This document shows, piece after piece, positions 9,341-17,760 of a DNA stretch of 64,000 nt. The stretch comes from Paenibacillus wynnii (GTDB lineage Bacteria; Bacillota; Bacilli; Paenibacillales; Paenibacillaceae). Every line of letters starts with the position of its first letter. The stretch's first letter is position 1. Where the stretch lies: positions 124,001 through 188,000 of the forward strand of contig NZ_JQCR01000001.1 in assembly GCF_000757885.1 (NCBI RefSeq), read 5' to 3'. A program made the translations under genes and the position numbers. The notes beneath the pieces were generated by a model. It ran no database searches, was not told the DNA's origin, and saw only the letters and a program-made list of their open reading frames with translations.

Positions 9341-9631
9341 TATAGCTTCCTCCCTTGATCGTCACTCCACCTTAACGCTAAAATAACTATAACTATGGAG
9401 ATTATAACATATAATGGTACTATAATTCTTCACTGGAAAAGCCCCTCGTTCCCTCTTTTGAGAAGCAACGGGACTGTCTTGTCATTTGGAACTAATTTTA
9501 TTTTAGTTACCCTATTTTTGAGTGATTGACCCGCAAGGCAAGCTGTTTTTTATTGGAATTATGTAATTCAACACATCAGTGAGGTCCGTATCTATCAAAC
9601 CTAGAAAGTTAATAAGGATGGAGCTAATTCT

Positions 9632-10048
9632 ATGAAAAAGTTATTTTTATTCGTTATAGCTTTAAATTTCTTCTTGTTGAGCTCATGTTCACCTGTACAA
9701 AAGTATACCTCCGTCATCGAAGCCATAGAATCTCAAGAAATTAATCTTACTGAAGTTGAATCCCCAAAGAACGCTGAGATGGATGACATCAAACCTCTAA
9801 GCTATACACTGGATAACAATGACATCCTAAGGGTTTATGACTTTGGTACGGAAGAAACACGGGAGCTTGGGTATAAACATTTCTATGAACGACAACAGTC
9901 GCTGAGTTCTCATGCACCGATCATTTTTCAACCAGGAAACTTTCTAGTGCTTTATTACAGTAATGCGAGCCCAACAACCCAAACTCCTAAGCTAAGCGAA
10001 ACGAAATATGGAGCACAAATCAAAAAAGGACTAACTAGCTTAAAATAA
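9632..10048 (+). CDS. Putative lipoprotein, unknown function
   Basis: A 138-residue protein with a typical lipoprotein signal (MKKLFLFVIALNFFLLSSC): a hydrophobic core and then the lipobox LLSSC with Cys19. The mature part is small and charged and has no domain I recognise. Base composition is more A/T-rich than in the neighbours. AAGGATGGAG precedes the ATG. The gene stands alone between the DUF3891 gene and the IS-containing repeat region, which suggests an accessory gene. Confidence 0.7.
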   Translation: MKKLFLFVIALNFFLLSSCSPVQKYTSVIEAIESQEINLTEVESPKNAEMDDIKPLSYTLDNNDILRVYDFGTEETRELGYKHFYERQQSLSSHAPIIFQPGNFLVLYYSNASPTTQTPKLSETKYGAQIKKGLTSLK

Positions 10049-10189
10049 CTGAAATTCTCTGCGGACTCTGACTACACACTTATTGTCCAGATTGGATGGT
10101 AAATACGCTTCTCATACTCAACTAAGTATTTCGTTTCGCTGAGCCTCAACTATCGCCTTCTCCTCAAAAAGCCTACACTTTTGTTCAGG

Positions 10190-10317
10190 TTTAATTGCAC
10201 TAAATACACTTATTTAGAATAAAAATGCCTTACGCTAAGCTCTAGGTGCACTAAGTACAACTAAAAAGTCTCAAGACCTGATATTCAGCTTAATAACAGA
10301 GTTTTAGTTGTACAAAA
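10190..10317. repeat. Dispersed short palindromic repeats left of the IS
   Basis: Two whole copies and one half copy of a degenerate palindrome: TTTAATTGCACTAAATACAC (from 10190), TAGGTGCACTAAGTACAACT (from 10243) and TTTTAGTTGTACAAAA (10302-10317). The last is cut by the IS, and its other half (TGCAATTAAACC) resumes right of the element at 11964. The arms TTTAGTTG and CAAYTAAA are complementary. No gene is seen in this stretch. Confidence 0.65.
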
Positions 10318-11958
10318 GAGTCAATTTCATAATGCCCTGTGAATTAAAGCTGCAGTACTCCAAAAGCATATATTCTATTTTTAAAAATTAGGCGATTTGC
10401 TTCTTTTTTGAGATCTCTTGGTTTAGCTTTTCAAGTGCATACTTACACAAGTTGTAGGTGAGACAACTAAGTTCGAAATCCACCCTGGAACGTGTGTTTA
10501 ACTGACGGCTACCCCCCATATTGAAATAAAGCTTCAAGTAGGCAAATACGCGTTCAATCGCTGTTCGCTTCTTAAATAACTTCTTAAACTTGCTACTTCC
10601 ACGCGCCGGTGCTGTATACCGGCGAAGGTCTGTTTCGATTCGAATTTTGTGTACTTTCTGGCAACCTTTGTCGCTAAACGTACAGGTTTTACATTCTTTG
10701 GGACTTGTGTATTTTAGTGTTCCATATTTTTCATCAAAGCTATCGTAACTGTAGAGATGCCCTTGTTTACAAATCGGACGGCCTTCTTCATCCTGGCCCT
10801 CGGGCACTTCTTTCGCGTGCTGAATCATCGGAATTAACGCATAGGCTCCATTCCTTCGAGCCTGCTGGTAGACCGCTCCAGAATCATACCCTTTGTCTGC
10901 AAGCACATACTTCACCGTTAATTGAGGAAATTTTTGCTCCAACCCTTTCAGTAAAACAATAGCCAGTCGCTGGTCCGATACATGCCCAGAACTAAACAAA
11001 CTGCTGACTATAAATTGACTTTGCGTGTCTACGAGCAGATTCGCTTTATATCCGTACCAGTACATCATCCGACCATTTCCCCGGGGGTCGCCTTTGCCAC
11101 CGGTACTGGGATACTGGGGCATCTGAGCCAGCAGTTCATCGTAGCTGACGTCCAGCATTTCTGCTACTTTTTTCTCGAAGATGGTTAAGGATGCTTCGTA
11201 TGCCGCCATTTGTTCTTCCCAAGCCGCCTTTTCCGTTTGAGGTACCCGTCCACGTTTATTCCGTTTGGGTTTTTCTGGTTTTTCGGGTATTGGGGCGGGC
11301 TGTTTTTCTTTAAGTAGGGCTTTGGCTGCTTTTTGGGGTTTTGCTGCCTTTCTGGGTTTCGTTTGTTCTTTTATTTTCGGATGACAATCCCAAGCCTCCA
11401 AATGAGAAGAATCCACCGCAAGTGTTTCGCCAGAAATAAACCCCTCCGCAATCGCCTGCTCAACAATCTGGTCCATCACGTTATTCAGCACCCCACACTG
11501 GTGCAGTTTTGTTGTAAGTCGTGAGTAGGCGGGACCACTTGGAATTCGATCGGATTCCGTAAACCGGCAACGTTTTCGAAAGGACTCATTGTCATGCAAG
11601 CGTCGAATGATATCTTTCACCGAAGGGATACGCTCCATTTTGCCAATCACTAAAGAGTAAATCATCGCCCGAGTATTGAGTTCTTCAGGCCGTCCCCGCA
11701 CCGTACGTTTGTTAATTGCACGTAGAATCGTATTCATCGGGAGATAGTCCAGTACTGCCACACATTTGGGTTCAGCTTGCATGTTCATTAAATCTTCCAT
11801 GGAGAATAGCTCTTCTTGTTGTATACTATACATGGGGTCCTCCTTCTTTCTCTCGTTTTGGTGTGGTAACTTAAACTTCGAGAAATTGGGTAGGTACTCC
11901 TTTTTTGTGTGCTCAAAATCCCTTATACATCAAGGGTTTTGAATTATGAAATTGACTC
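10318..11958 (-). mobile_element. Complete IS1182-family insertion sequence (1641 bp)
   Basis: The ends carry a perfect 16-bp terminal inverted repeat: GAGTCAATTTCATAAT at 10318-10333 and its complement at 11943-11958. CAAAA flanks the element on both sides (10313-10317 and 11959-11963) and is a candidate target duplication. One transposase gene fills the inside. Intact ends and an open frame suggest a recent insertion. The sequence outside reads continuously across the empty site as a palindromic repeat. Confidence 0.88.
10388..11833 (-). CDS. IS1182 family transposase
   Basis: A 481-residue DDE transposase. The N-terminal helix-rich domain (DUF772-like, MNTILRAINKRTVRGRPEE) is followed by the catalytic core with LAVDSSHLEAWD (first Asp), YVLADKGYDSG (second Asp) and KKRTAIERVFAYLKLYF (Glu region). 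The length fits full-size IS1182 enzymes. The frame is uninterrupted, so the enzyme may be active. GGAGGACCCC lies just before the ATG. It sits wholly inside the inverted repeats. Confidence 0.92.
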   Translation of the reverse strand: MYSIQQEELFSMEDLMNMQAEPKCVAVLDYLPMNTILRAINKRTVRGRPEELNTRAMIYSLVIGKMERIPSVKDIIRRLHDNESFRKRCRFTESDRIPSGPAYSRLTTKLHQCGVLNNVMDQIVEQAIAEGFISGETLAVDSSHLEAWDCHPKIKEQTKPRKAAKPQKAAKALLKEKQPAPIPEKPEKPKRNKRGRVPQTEKAAWEEQMAAYEASLTIFEKKVAEMLDVSYDELLAQMPQYPSTGGKGDPRGNGRMMYWYGYKANLLVDTQSQFIVSSLFSSGHVSDQRLAIVLLKGLEQKFPQLTVKYVLADKGYDSGAVYQQARRNGAYALIPMIQHAKEVPEGQDEEGRPICKQGHLYSYDSFDEKYGTLKYTSPKECKTCTFSDKGCQKVHKIRIETDLRRYTAPARGSSKFKKLFKKRTAIERVFAYLKLYFNMGGSRQLNTRSRVDFELSCLTYNLCKYALEKLNQEISKKKQIA

Positions 11959-12026
11959 CAAAATGCAATTAAACCATTCCCTCCGCCCAAATAATCAGTT
12001 TTAGTTGCATAAAGTACATCTAAACG
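11959..12026. repeat. Palindromic repeats right of the IS
   Basis: This holds the right half of the repeat copy split by the IS (TGCAATTAAACC, from 11964) and one more copy, AGTTTTAGTTGCATAAAGTA followed by CATCTAAAC (11997-12026). From 12027 to 12175 I see no gene, only C/A-rich sequence. Confidence 0.6.
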
Positions 12027-12175
12027 GCTATCCCAAGGATTATCCGCCGCTGATGACGACTAAATCCATTCCACCAGTCACCCATCCATCTATCATCATT
12101 AACTACAGCCGTCCATCATTCACCCGACCAGCCGTCAACTCCTCCTCTATCCCCCCAAAAGCACGAAACAAACAC

Positions 12176-12221
12176 AAAAAAGCCCTCCCCACCGGTAGAT
12201 TGTCTACCTTTGGGAGGACTC
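12176..12221 (-). terminator. Terminator of sdhCAB
   Basis: In the minus orientation, AGTCCTCCC pairs with GGGGAGGGCT (with an internal AGGTAGA/TCTACC stem in the loop) and TTTTTT follows. It lies 28 bases after the sdhB stop. Confidence 0.8.
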
Positions 12222-12248
12222 TTTGATTTTCAAACTATAAATATGAAC

Positions 12249-13016
12249 TTAAACACCCAACCAGCGTTTGAACATATGCTTGGTGGTTTGTTTGTTAATC
12301 TCTGCGATAGAGGTGGTTAGTGGAATGCCCTTAGGACAGGCGCGCACACAGTTCTGCGAGTTCCCGCAGCCGTCGATCCCGCCATCCTCCATAAGAGCCT
12401 CCAGGCGGTCGTCAGAGTTCATCTCACCGGTAGGATGAGCATTGAACAGACGCACCTGCGAAATCGCTGCCGGGCCGATGAAATTGGTCTTCTCGTTGAC
12501 ATTCGGACAGGCCTCCAAGCAGACTCCGCAGGTCATGCATTTGGATAATTCATAAGCCCACTGGCGTTTTTTCTCAGGCATCCGAGGACCCGGACCCAGA
12601 TCATACGTACCATCGATTGGAATCCATGCTTTAACTTTTTTGAGTGTATTGAACATTCGGCTGCGATCAATAACGAGGTCACGTACCACAGGGAAGGTCT
12701 TCATAGGTTCAATACGAACGGGTTGCTCCAAGTTATCTATAAGTGCGGCGCAAGCTTGACGAGGCTTGCCGTTAATGACCATCGAGCAGGCTCCGCATAC
12801 TTCCTCCAAACAGTTGGAATCCCAACAGACCGGGACTGTATGGTCACCCATGGCATTGACCGGATTACGCTGGATTTCCATCAAAGCGCTGATCACGTTC
12901 ATACCTGGACGATAGGAAAGAGAAAACTCTTCCACATACGGAGTACTTTGTGCATCGTCCTGGCGGGTGATAATAAATTTTACGTTTTTGGGAGTTGCAG
13001 CTATTTCCGCCATCAT
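12249..13016 (-). CDS. sdhB: Succinate dehydrogenase iron-sulfur subunit SdhB
   Basis: A 255-residue iron-sulfur subunit carrying the electron path from FAD to menaquinone. The N-terminal [2Fe-2S] domain has the cysteines of CWDSNCLEEVCGACSM. The C-terminal ferredoxin-like domain has CMTCGVCLEACPNV and CVRACPKGIPL, which ligate the [4Fe-4S] and [3Fe-4S] centres. AGGAGG is 5 bases before the first ATG and 8 before a second one (13013), so either could start translation. It is the last gene of sdhCAB, 33 bases after sdhA. Confidence 0.96.
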   Translation of the reverse strand: MMAEIAATPKNVKFIITRQDDAQSTPYVEEFSLSYRPGMNVISALMEIQRNPVNAMGDHTVPVCWDSNCLEEVCGACSMVINGKPRQACAALIDNLEQPVRIEPMKTFPVVRDLVIDRSRMFNTLKKVKAWIPIDGTYDLGPGPRMPEKKRQWAYELSKCMTCGVCLEACPNVNEKTNFIGPAAISQVRLFNAHPTGEMNSDDRLEALMEDGGIDGCGNSQNCVRACPKGIPLTTSIAEINKQTTKHMFKRWLGV

Positions 13017-13049
13017 CGTTACCTCCTAAAGTTGTGTAACCGATATTAA

Positions 13050-14792
13050 TTAATCCTTCGAATAATCACGAATCCGTGGCGGAATCAGCGAAACATCCAC
13101 TGGATCGTAAGAAATTTGCGGACCTTCTGCACTCCAGGTTGCCTTAGTCGTCTTTAGGAACTCCGCATCATTACGTTCCGGGAACTCCGGCTTGTAATGT
13201 GCGCCTCGGCTTTCATTGCGCAGTAGGGCTCCAAGCGTCATAGCTTCTGACAGCTCCAGCATGTTCCACAACTGCCGGGTGAAGGCAACACCCTGATTGT
13301 TCCAGCGCGATGTATCGTTCATGTTAATATTGCGGTAGCGTTCCTTGAGTTCTTTGATTTTGGCGATGGTTGCTTCCAGCTTGGCATTGTGGCGAACAAC
13401 GGTCATGTTGTTCGTCATCCACTCGCCGAGCTCCTTGTGAATGACATACGCATTTTCAGTGCCGGACATCGCCAACAGAGATTCATATTTAGTGATTTGC
13501 TTGTTATGGAAGCCGTCGAACACCGTAGAGGATATGTCCTGCACCGATTTCTTGAGGCCTTTTATATATTCAATAGCTTTAGGTCCTGCCATCATACCGC
13601 CATATATGGCTGATACTAAGGAGTTGGCACCCAAACGGTTTGCTCCGTGATATTGATATTCACACTCTCCTGCCGCAAAGAGGCCGGGAACGTTAGTCAT
13701 TTGGTTATAGTCAACCCACATGCCACCCATAGAATAGTGAACGGCAGGGAAGATTTTCATCGGTATTTTACGGGGATCATCCCCCATGAATTTCTCATAA
13801 ATCTCAATAATGCCGCCCAGCTTAACGTCCAGTTCCTTCGGGTCTTTATGGGAAAGATCCAGATATACCATGTTCTCCCCGTTAATGCCCATTCCCTTAT
13901 CTACACAGACATCAAAAATCTCACGGGTAGCAATATCGCGCGGCACCAGATTTCCGTAAGCCGGATATTTCTCTTCGAGGAAATACCATGGTTTACCGTC
14001 CTTATAGGTCCAGATGCGTCCACCCTCGCCGCGAGCGGATTCGGACATCAGCCGAAGCTTATCGTCGCCTGGAATCGCAGTCGGGTGAATCTGTATGAAT
14101 TCTCCGTTCGCATAATGCACACCCTGTTGATAGACAGCACTTGCGGCTGTACCCGTGTTGATTACGGAGTTCGTTGTTTTGCCAAAAATAATCCCCGGAC
14201 CCCCGCTGGCCAAAATAACAGCATCGGCAGGGAACGTCTGAATCTCCATAGTTTTAAGATTCTGGGCGCTGATGCCGCGGCACACGCCTTCGTCATCGAT
14301 GATCGCCGAGAGGAACTCCCAGTTCTCGCTCTTAGTTACAAGGCCCTCCGCTTCCCAGCGGCGTACTTGTTCATCAAGGGCATACAATAGCTGCTGGCCT
14401 GTGGTTGCACCGGCAAATGCCGTACGATGGCGTTTGGTACCGCCGAAACGGCGGAAGTCGAGCAAGCCTTCAGGTGTCCGGTTGAACATAACGCCCATCC
14501 GGTCCATAAGGTGAATGATGCCAGGAGCTGCTTCACACATAGCTTTGACTGGAGGCTGATTAGCCAGAAAGTCTCCACCGTATACCGTGTCATCAAAATG
14601 CTCCCAAGGTGAGTCTCCCTCACCCTTTGTATTTACAGCGCCATTGATACCGCCCTGTGCGCAGACAGAGTGAGATCTTTTGACGGGAACTAGCGAAAAT
14701 AAATGAACATGCGCACCGGATTCTGCCGCCTTGATGGTAGCCATCAGGCCGGCCAGACCGCCGCCCACGATAATGATATCGGCTGTTGCCAT
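13050..14792 (-). CDS. sdhA: Succinate dehydrogenase flavoprotein subunit SdhA
   Basis: A 580-residue catalytic subunit oxidising succinate to fumarate in the TCA cycle. It starts with the FAD dinucleotide fold IIVGGGLAGLMA. Next comes SVCAQGGINGA, with the His of the preceding KRSHS that holds covalent FAD. The active-site region HPTAIPGDDKLRLMSESARGEGG follows, and HGANRLGANSL comes late. The length is standard for the Bacillus type. GGGAG precedes the ATG. It is the central gene of the operon. Confidence 0.97.
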   Translation of the reverse strand: MATADIIIVGGGLAGLMATIKAAESGAHVHLFSLVPVKRSHSVCAQGGINGAVNTKGEGDSPWEHFDDTVYGGDFLANQPPVKAMCEAAPGIIHLMDRMGVMFNRTPEGLLDFRRFGGTKRHRTAFAGATTGQQLLYALDEQVRRWEAEGLVTKSENWEFLSAIIDDEGVCRGISAQNLKTMEIQTFPADAVILASGGPGIIFGKTTNSVINTGTAASAVYQQGVHYANGEFIQIHPTAIPGDDKLRLMSESARGEGGRIWTYKDGKPWYFLEEKYPAYGNLVPRDIATREIFDVCVDKGMGINGENMVYLDLSHKDPKELDVKLGGIIEIYEKFMGDDPRKIPMKIFPAVHYSMGGMWVDYNQMTNVPGLFAAGECEYQYHGANRLGANSLVSAIYGGMMAGPKAIEYIKGLKKSVQDISSTVFDGFHNKQITKYESLLAMSGTENAYVIHKELGEWMTNNMTVVRHNAKLEATIAKIKELKERYRNINMNDTSRWNNQGVAFTRQLWNMLELSEAMTLGALLRNESRGAHYKPEFPERNDAEFLKTTKATWSAEGPQISYDPVDVSLIPPRIRDYSKD

Positions 14793-14840
14793 GATAGTTC
14801 ACTCCCTTTAATGAAAAGATCAGATCGTTTACTGTGATTT

Positions 14841-15506
14841 TTAGATCATAGCCTTTAAGGTTTGAGCAATAGCTGCTGCGGATTGAAATTCACTGTCACG
14901 GAAGGTGACCAGCGAGATCAGGAACATGAACGTAACAAGGACGAAAAGACCCAAGCATAAATAGGAGGACACCCGCTGTGCCCGCGGTCCAACGGTTACT
15001 CCCCAACTGATGAGGAAGGACCAAAGGCCATTGGCGAAATGGAAGGATGCGGAAATGATACCGATCGTATAGAACGCAAGCCATAGCGGTTGGGTCAAAA
15101 TATCATGCATGACTCCGCCCAGCTCTTCATGCTTTACATTTCCGAGAGCCACCTGAAACCGGGTTTCAAATACATGCCAGACCACAAAAATGAATGTAAT
15201 AATACCTGTAACACGCTGTAGCGTATAACGCCAGTTTCTCTCCAGGTTATAACGGTTCAGGTTCGGCTTCGATTGATAAGCAATGTACAGCCCGAAAACC
15301 CCATGATACAACAAGGGAAGCCATATACCGAACAATTCCAGGAAGAAGACGAGCGGCAGGCTGTTCAGCCATAACACACTGTCGTTGAATCCGGATGGCC
15401 CACCCTCTACTGCTGAGAAATTCGTCAGCATGTGCTCAAGGAAAAATCCTCCGAGCGGGATAACGCCGAGCAAGGAATGAATCTTTCTGGAATAAAATCC
15501 TCTCAT
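14841..15506 (-). CDS. sdhC: Succinate dehydrogenase cytochrome b558 subunit SdhC
   Basis: A 221-residue di-haem membrane anchor of the Bacillus type, which binds menaquinone. Five hydrophobic segments are visible, with conserved histidines near helix ends (SRKIHSLLG, LLYHGVFG, FVVWHVFE, SFHFANGLW). I chose the ATG at 15506 (MRGFYSRKIHSL), preceded by AAAGGGGACA. A longer frame reaches 15728, but its extra 74 residues do not look like SdhC and carry no ribosome site. It is the first gene of sdhCAB. Confidence 0.93.
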   Translation of the reverse strand: MRGFYSRKIHSLLGVIPLGGFFLEHMLTNFSAVEGGPSGFNDSVLWLNSLPLVFFLELFGIWLPLLYHGVFGLYIAYQSKPNLNRYNLERNWRYTLQRVTGIITFIFVVWHVFETRFQVALGNVKHEELGGVMHDILTQPLWLAFYTIGIISASFHFANGLWSFLISWGVTVGPRAQRVSSYLCLGLFVLVTFMFLISLVTFRDSEFQSAAAIAQTLKAMI

Positions 15507-15945
15507 ACTAGAGTGTCCCCTTTCAATTAAAACAGCGTTTTCATTAATGAGCATACACCGCCGGGGCCACAGTTGAAACAGGCTGACGTCAAGCGCGTAT
15601 AGATAACTTATGTCTATTTGCAACGCTATCCCTTGAGTTTTCCCGGACTTTGCTTCAACATTCACAATGTGTGAATATCTTGTGTCACTTTTAATGTTAC
15701 TCTTTTTTCTCTTATAAGGGAATTGCAATCTAATTATTAATCGTTATACAATAAACGCATAAGAATATTTTTTATCTGATAATAATTCTCATTAATAGCC
15801 TCTAAATCCAGCCTAAACCCTGTATTCCCTTATAAAATAAGAGAAATCTAGAGACTCAGCTATGCAATTTATCACTACTCCCTTTTTTAAAAAATACCGT
15901 AAAATAGTGGTTTAACCATACATTGGCCTAAAGGAGAAACCTGAT
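15507..15945. promoter_or_regulatory. sdhC / LysR divergent promoter region with TTCACA-TGTGAA palindrome
   Basis: There is no gene in these 439 bases. It must hold the promoters of sdhCAB (left) and of the LysR gene (right). A perfect palindrome, ATTCACA-ATG-TGTGAAT, sits at 15660-15676, about 155 bases before the sdhC start. It is a plausible operator. The same half-sites recur near 45.3 kb. The regulator is unknown. Confidence 0.5.
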
Positions 15946-16854
15946 ATGTTTGACGATTTGGATATTTTTGCAGCGGTTGTTGAGCATTCCAGCTTAAATC
16001 GTGCATCCCGCCAGCTCAATTTGTCTCAGCCTGCCCTATCCCGCAAAATTTCCAAGCTGGAAGAACGGTTGGGTGTTCCTCTATTCAATCGACACGGCAA
16101 ACGGTTGGAGTTGACCGAGGTGGGTCGTCTCACCTACACCTATGCCCTAGAGCAGCGGCAGCAGCGTTCCAAGTTCCTGGAGGCCCTCTCCAAATTTAAG
16201 GAAGGCGAGCCTCAGTTCGTCACGCTTGGAGCCAGTTTGACTACGCTTCAAACCACACTGCCGCCGCTTGTGAATGCCTATATGGAGAAATACCCAACAG
16301 CAGAGCTGAAGCTTATTACCGGAAGAACCCATGAGATCGTCTCATCCGTCAGTGAAGGAAGGTCTGATGTTGGTATCATCGCCTCTTCAATAAAAGAACC
16401 GGGACTGCGCTGCATTCCCCTATTTGAGGACCAGCTAAGGCTGGTTGTCTCCGAGCACCACCCCTTGACCCTATTTCCAAAGTTGACGATGGAGCATCTC
16501 TCACGGCTGCCTATGATCCTGTTCTCCAAAGGTACCTGGTACCGCCGCCTAACCGACGATCTGTTCCAACGCTGCGGCATTGATCCTGATGTACGTATGG
16601 AAATCGACTCCTTCGAAGCCATCGTCCGGCTGCTGCCGACCATCAAAGCTGCTGCGCTGCTGCCCAAATCCTATTTGCGCCCCGAGCTGCTGAACGGCGG
16701 TGGGCTTGTCTCCCTGCACATCAAAGAGCTGGAGCAGACCCAGCGAACCACCAGTCTTATATATCGCGATAGCGGCGGTCTGAGCACAGCCGCACGTTCA
16801 CTGGTACAGACTACGGAGGATGTTTTCCTTCCTGGACGGGAAGGCGACCAATAA
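15946..16854 (+). CDS. LysR family transcriptional regulator next to sdhCAB
   Basis: A 302-residue LysR protein. The N-terminal HTH is visible (SSLNRASRQLNLSQPALSRKISKLEE), with an effector-binding domain from about residue 90. AAAGGAG precedes the ATG. It is divergent from sdhCAB, an arrangement typical of a LysR gene that controls its neighbour. A role in TCA-cycle control is therefore inferred, as for CcpC, but the sequence does not prove it. The effector is unknown. Confidence 0.88.
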   Translation: MFDDLDIFAAVVEHSSLNRASRQLNLSQPALSRKISKLEERLGVPLFNRHGKRLELTEVGRLTYTYALEQRQQRSKFLEALSKFKEGEPQFVTLGASLTTLQTTLPPLVNAYMEKYPTAELKLITGRTHEIVSSVSEGRSDVGIIASSIKEPGLRCIPLFEDQLRLVVSEHHPLTLFPKLTMEHLSRLPMILFSKGTWYRRLTDDLFQRCGIDPDVRMEIDSFEAIVRLLPTIKAAALLPKSYLRPELLNGGGLVSLHIKELEQTQRTTSLIYRDSGGLSTAARSLVQTTEDVFLPGREGDQ

Positions 16855-16870
16855 TTAATTTATTTATCCG

Positions 16871-16972
16871 GCCGCTGTTGTCGAAAGATTTTCTTAGATT
16901 TAATCCGGTTTTTAGCGGTTGAAATCCGGATACAGCTTATGCTTTCGAAGCGAGCGTTCCTATGGAAAGCTT
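16871..16972. repeat. Intergenic repeat element, copy A
   Basis: A hairpin-forming stretch with CGCTGTTGTC (16873-16882), ATCCGG/CCGGAT arms, AGCGGTTGAAA and TATGCTTTCGAAGC (16938-16951). The first and third motifs recur in the same order and spacing (42 versus 38 bases) at 23.87 kb. The last recurs at 48866-48879. It has no coding potential. Confidence 0.55.
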
Positions 16973-17017
16973 GCGGGTAGTTGGTATCGCTCCTATAGAA
17001 CCAAATTTGTTCAGCAT

Positions 17018-17219
17018 ATTTAGAAGGAATTTTTCCTACTAATTTAGAGTTTGAACCCTCTATTGAGTTATTTAGTGGTAATAATTCCCCTTAAATTTAG
17101 GTTTTAGCCTCAAAAAGCCTCCATGTGGGTAATTCTCTTGCATTTAGAGGGAATAAATCCCTCTAAATGCTGATTACAAGGTCTTATATGTGATTTACAG
17201 GGGAATTTTCCCTCTAAAC
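17018..17219. repeat. Array of five TTTAG/CTAAA palindromes
   Basis: Five imperfect palindromes with the consensus TTTAGAGGGAA-W-TTCCCTCTAAA start near 17018, 17041, 17069, 17141 and 17190. The fourth is the best: CATTTAGAGGGA and TCCCTCTAAATG pair perfectly around ATAAA. The others keep the ends but vary in the arms. No reading frame runs through them. Confidence 0.7.
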
Positions 17220-17312
17220 TTTATTTGCCACGGATTCAGACTCCTGGTAGTTACTACCACACTCCCTAACAGTAAATCTCAAGTACAATTTATCTATCTT
17301 AAAAAATTCAGC

Positions 17313-17340
17313 AAACGACCCTTGACATGAGGGTCGTTTT
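17313..17340 (+). terminator. Terminator-like hairpin that contains a -35 box
   Basis: AAACGACCC and GGGTCGTTT form a perfect 9-bp stem around the 9-base loop TTGACATGA, followed by TTTCTTT. The loop is the -35 hexamer of the promoter that follows. The hairpin could end read-through from the left. Confidence 0.5.
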
Positions 17341-17371
17341 TCTTTATGGTTAGTTACATAAGTAATTAACC
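17322..17371 (+). promoter_or_regulatory. Promoter and operator of the YtrA-like regulator operon
   Basis: TTGACA (17322-17327) and TATGGT (17345-17350) are separated by 17 bases. They are overlapped by a 24-bp palindrome at 17348-17371, with outer arms GGTTA and TAACC, inner arms TTAC and GTAA, and 20 of 24 positions symmetric. Its place over the -10 and start region fits autorepression by the GntR/YtrA-type protein encoded 17 bases further on. Confidence 0.7.
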
Positions 17372-17388
17372 AGTTAGGTGGTGAAGCG

Positions 17389-17760
17389 GTGGGACTCCAA
17401 ATGGATGACAATCGGCCCATTTTTGTACAAATCGCTGAACAGATTGAGAATGACATCATAGACAGTATTGTGCCCGAAGAGTCACAAGTGCCCTCGACCA
17501 ATCAGTTTGCTTCATACTATGGAATCAATCCTGCAACGGCAGCAAAAGGTGTGAATCTGCTAGTAGAGCAGGGAATATTGTACAAGAAACGGGGAATCGG
17601 CATGTTTGTATCAGCGGGAGCTCGTACGGAATTGATCGGTAAGCGGAGACAGCAATTTTATGAGCAGTATGTTGTAGCTATGATCCGTGAAGCGGAGAAG
17701 CTCGGTATAACGACAGTGCAACTTTCTGAAATGATCCATAAAGGAGATGAGAGTCGATGA
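17389..17760 (+). CDS. GntR family regulator, YtrA subfamily
   Basis: A 123-residue regulator. The winged HTH is at residues 12-80 (PIFVQIAEQIEN, then STNQFASYYGINPATAAKGVNLLVEQGILYKKRGIGMFV), and a short helical dimerisation tail replaces a ligand-binding domain. This is the YtrA layout, usually found in front of ABC transporter genes as here. The start is GTG, 7 bases after AGGTGG. The stop overlaps the ATPase start (GATGA). It probably represses its own operon until a cell-envelope signal appears. Confidence 0.9.
   Translation: MGLQMDDNRPIFVQIAEQIENDIIDSIVPEESQVPSTNQFASYYGINPATAAKGVNLLVEQGILYKKRGIGMFVSAGARTELIGKRRQQFYEQYVVAMIREAEKLGITTVQLSEMIHKGDESR

Noticed and set aside
9420-9480. Possible terminator between the DUF3891 gene and the lipoprotein gene
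   Set aside because: CCCCTCGTT and AACGGG pair only partly, and no transcript from either neighbouring gene would end here.
12005-12226. 73-codon open frame right of the IS
   Set aside because: It begins inside a palindromic repeat and ends inside the sdh terminator; Pro/Ser/Thr-rich chance frame.
13647-14390. 247-codon open frame on the plus strand
   Set aside because: It is fully antisense to sdhA, whose protein sequence is unmistakable; the frame results from the codon bias of sdhA.
14841-15728. Longer SdhC with 74 extra N-terminal residues
   Set aside because: The extension is not membrane-like, lacks a ribosome site and covers the promoter region; the ATG at 15506 gives the normal SdhC start.
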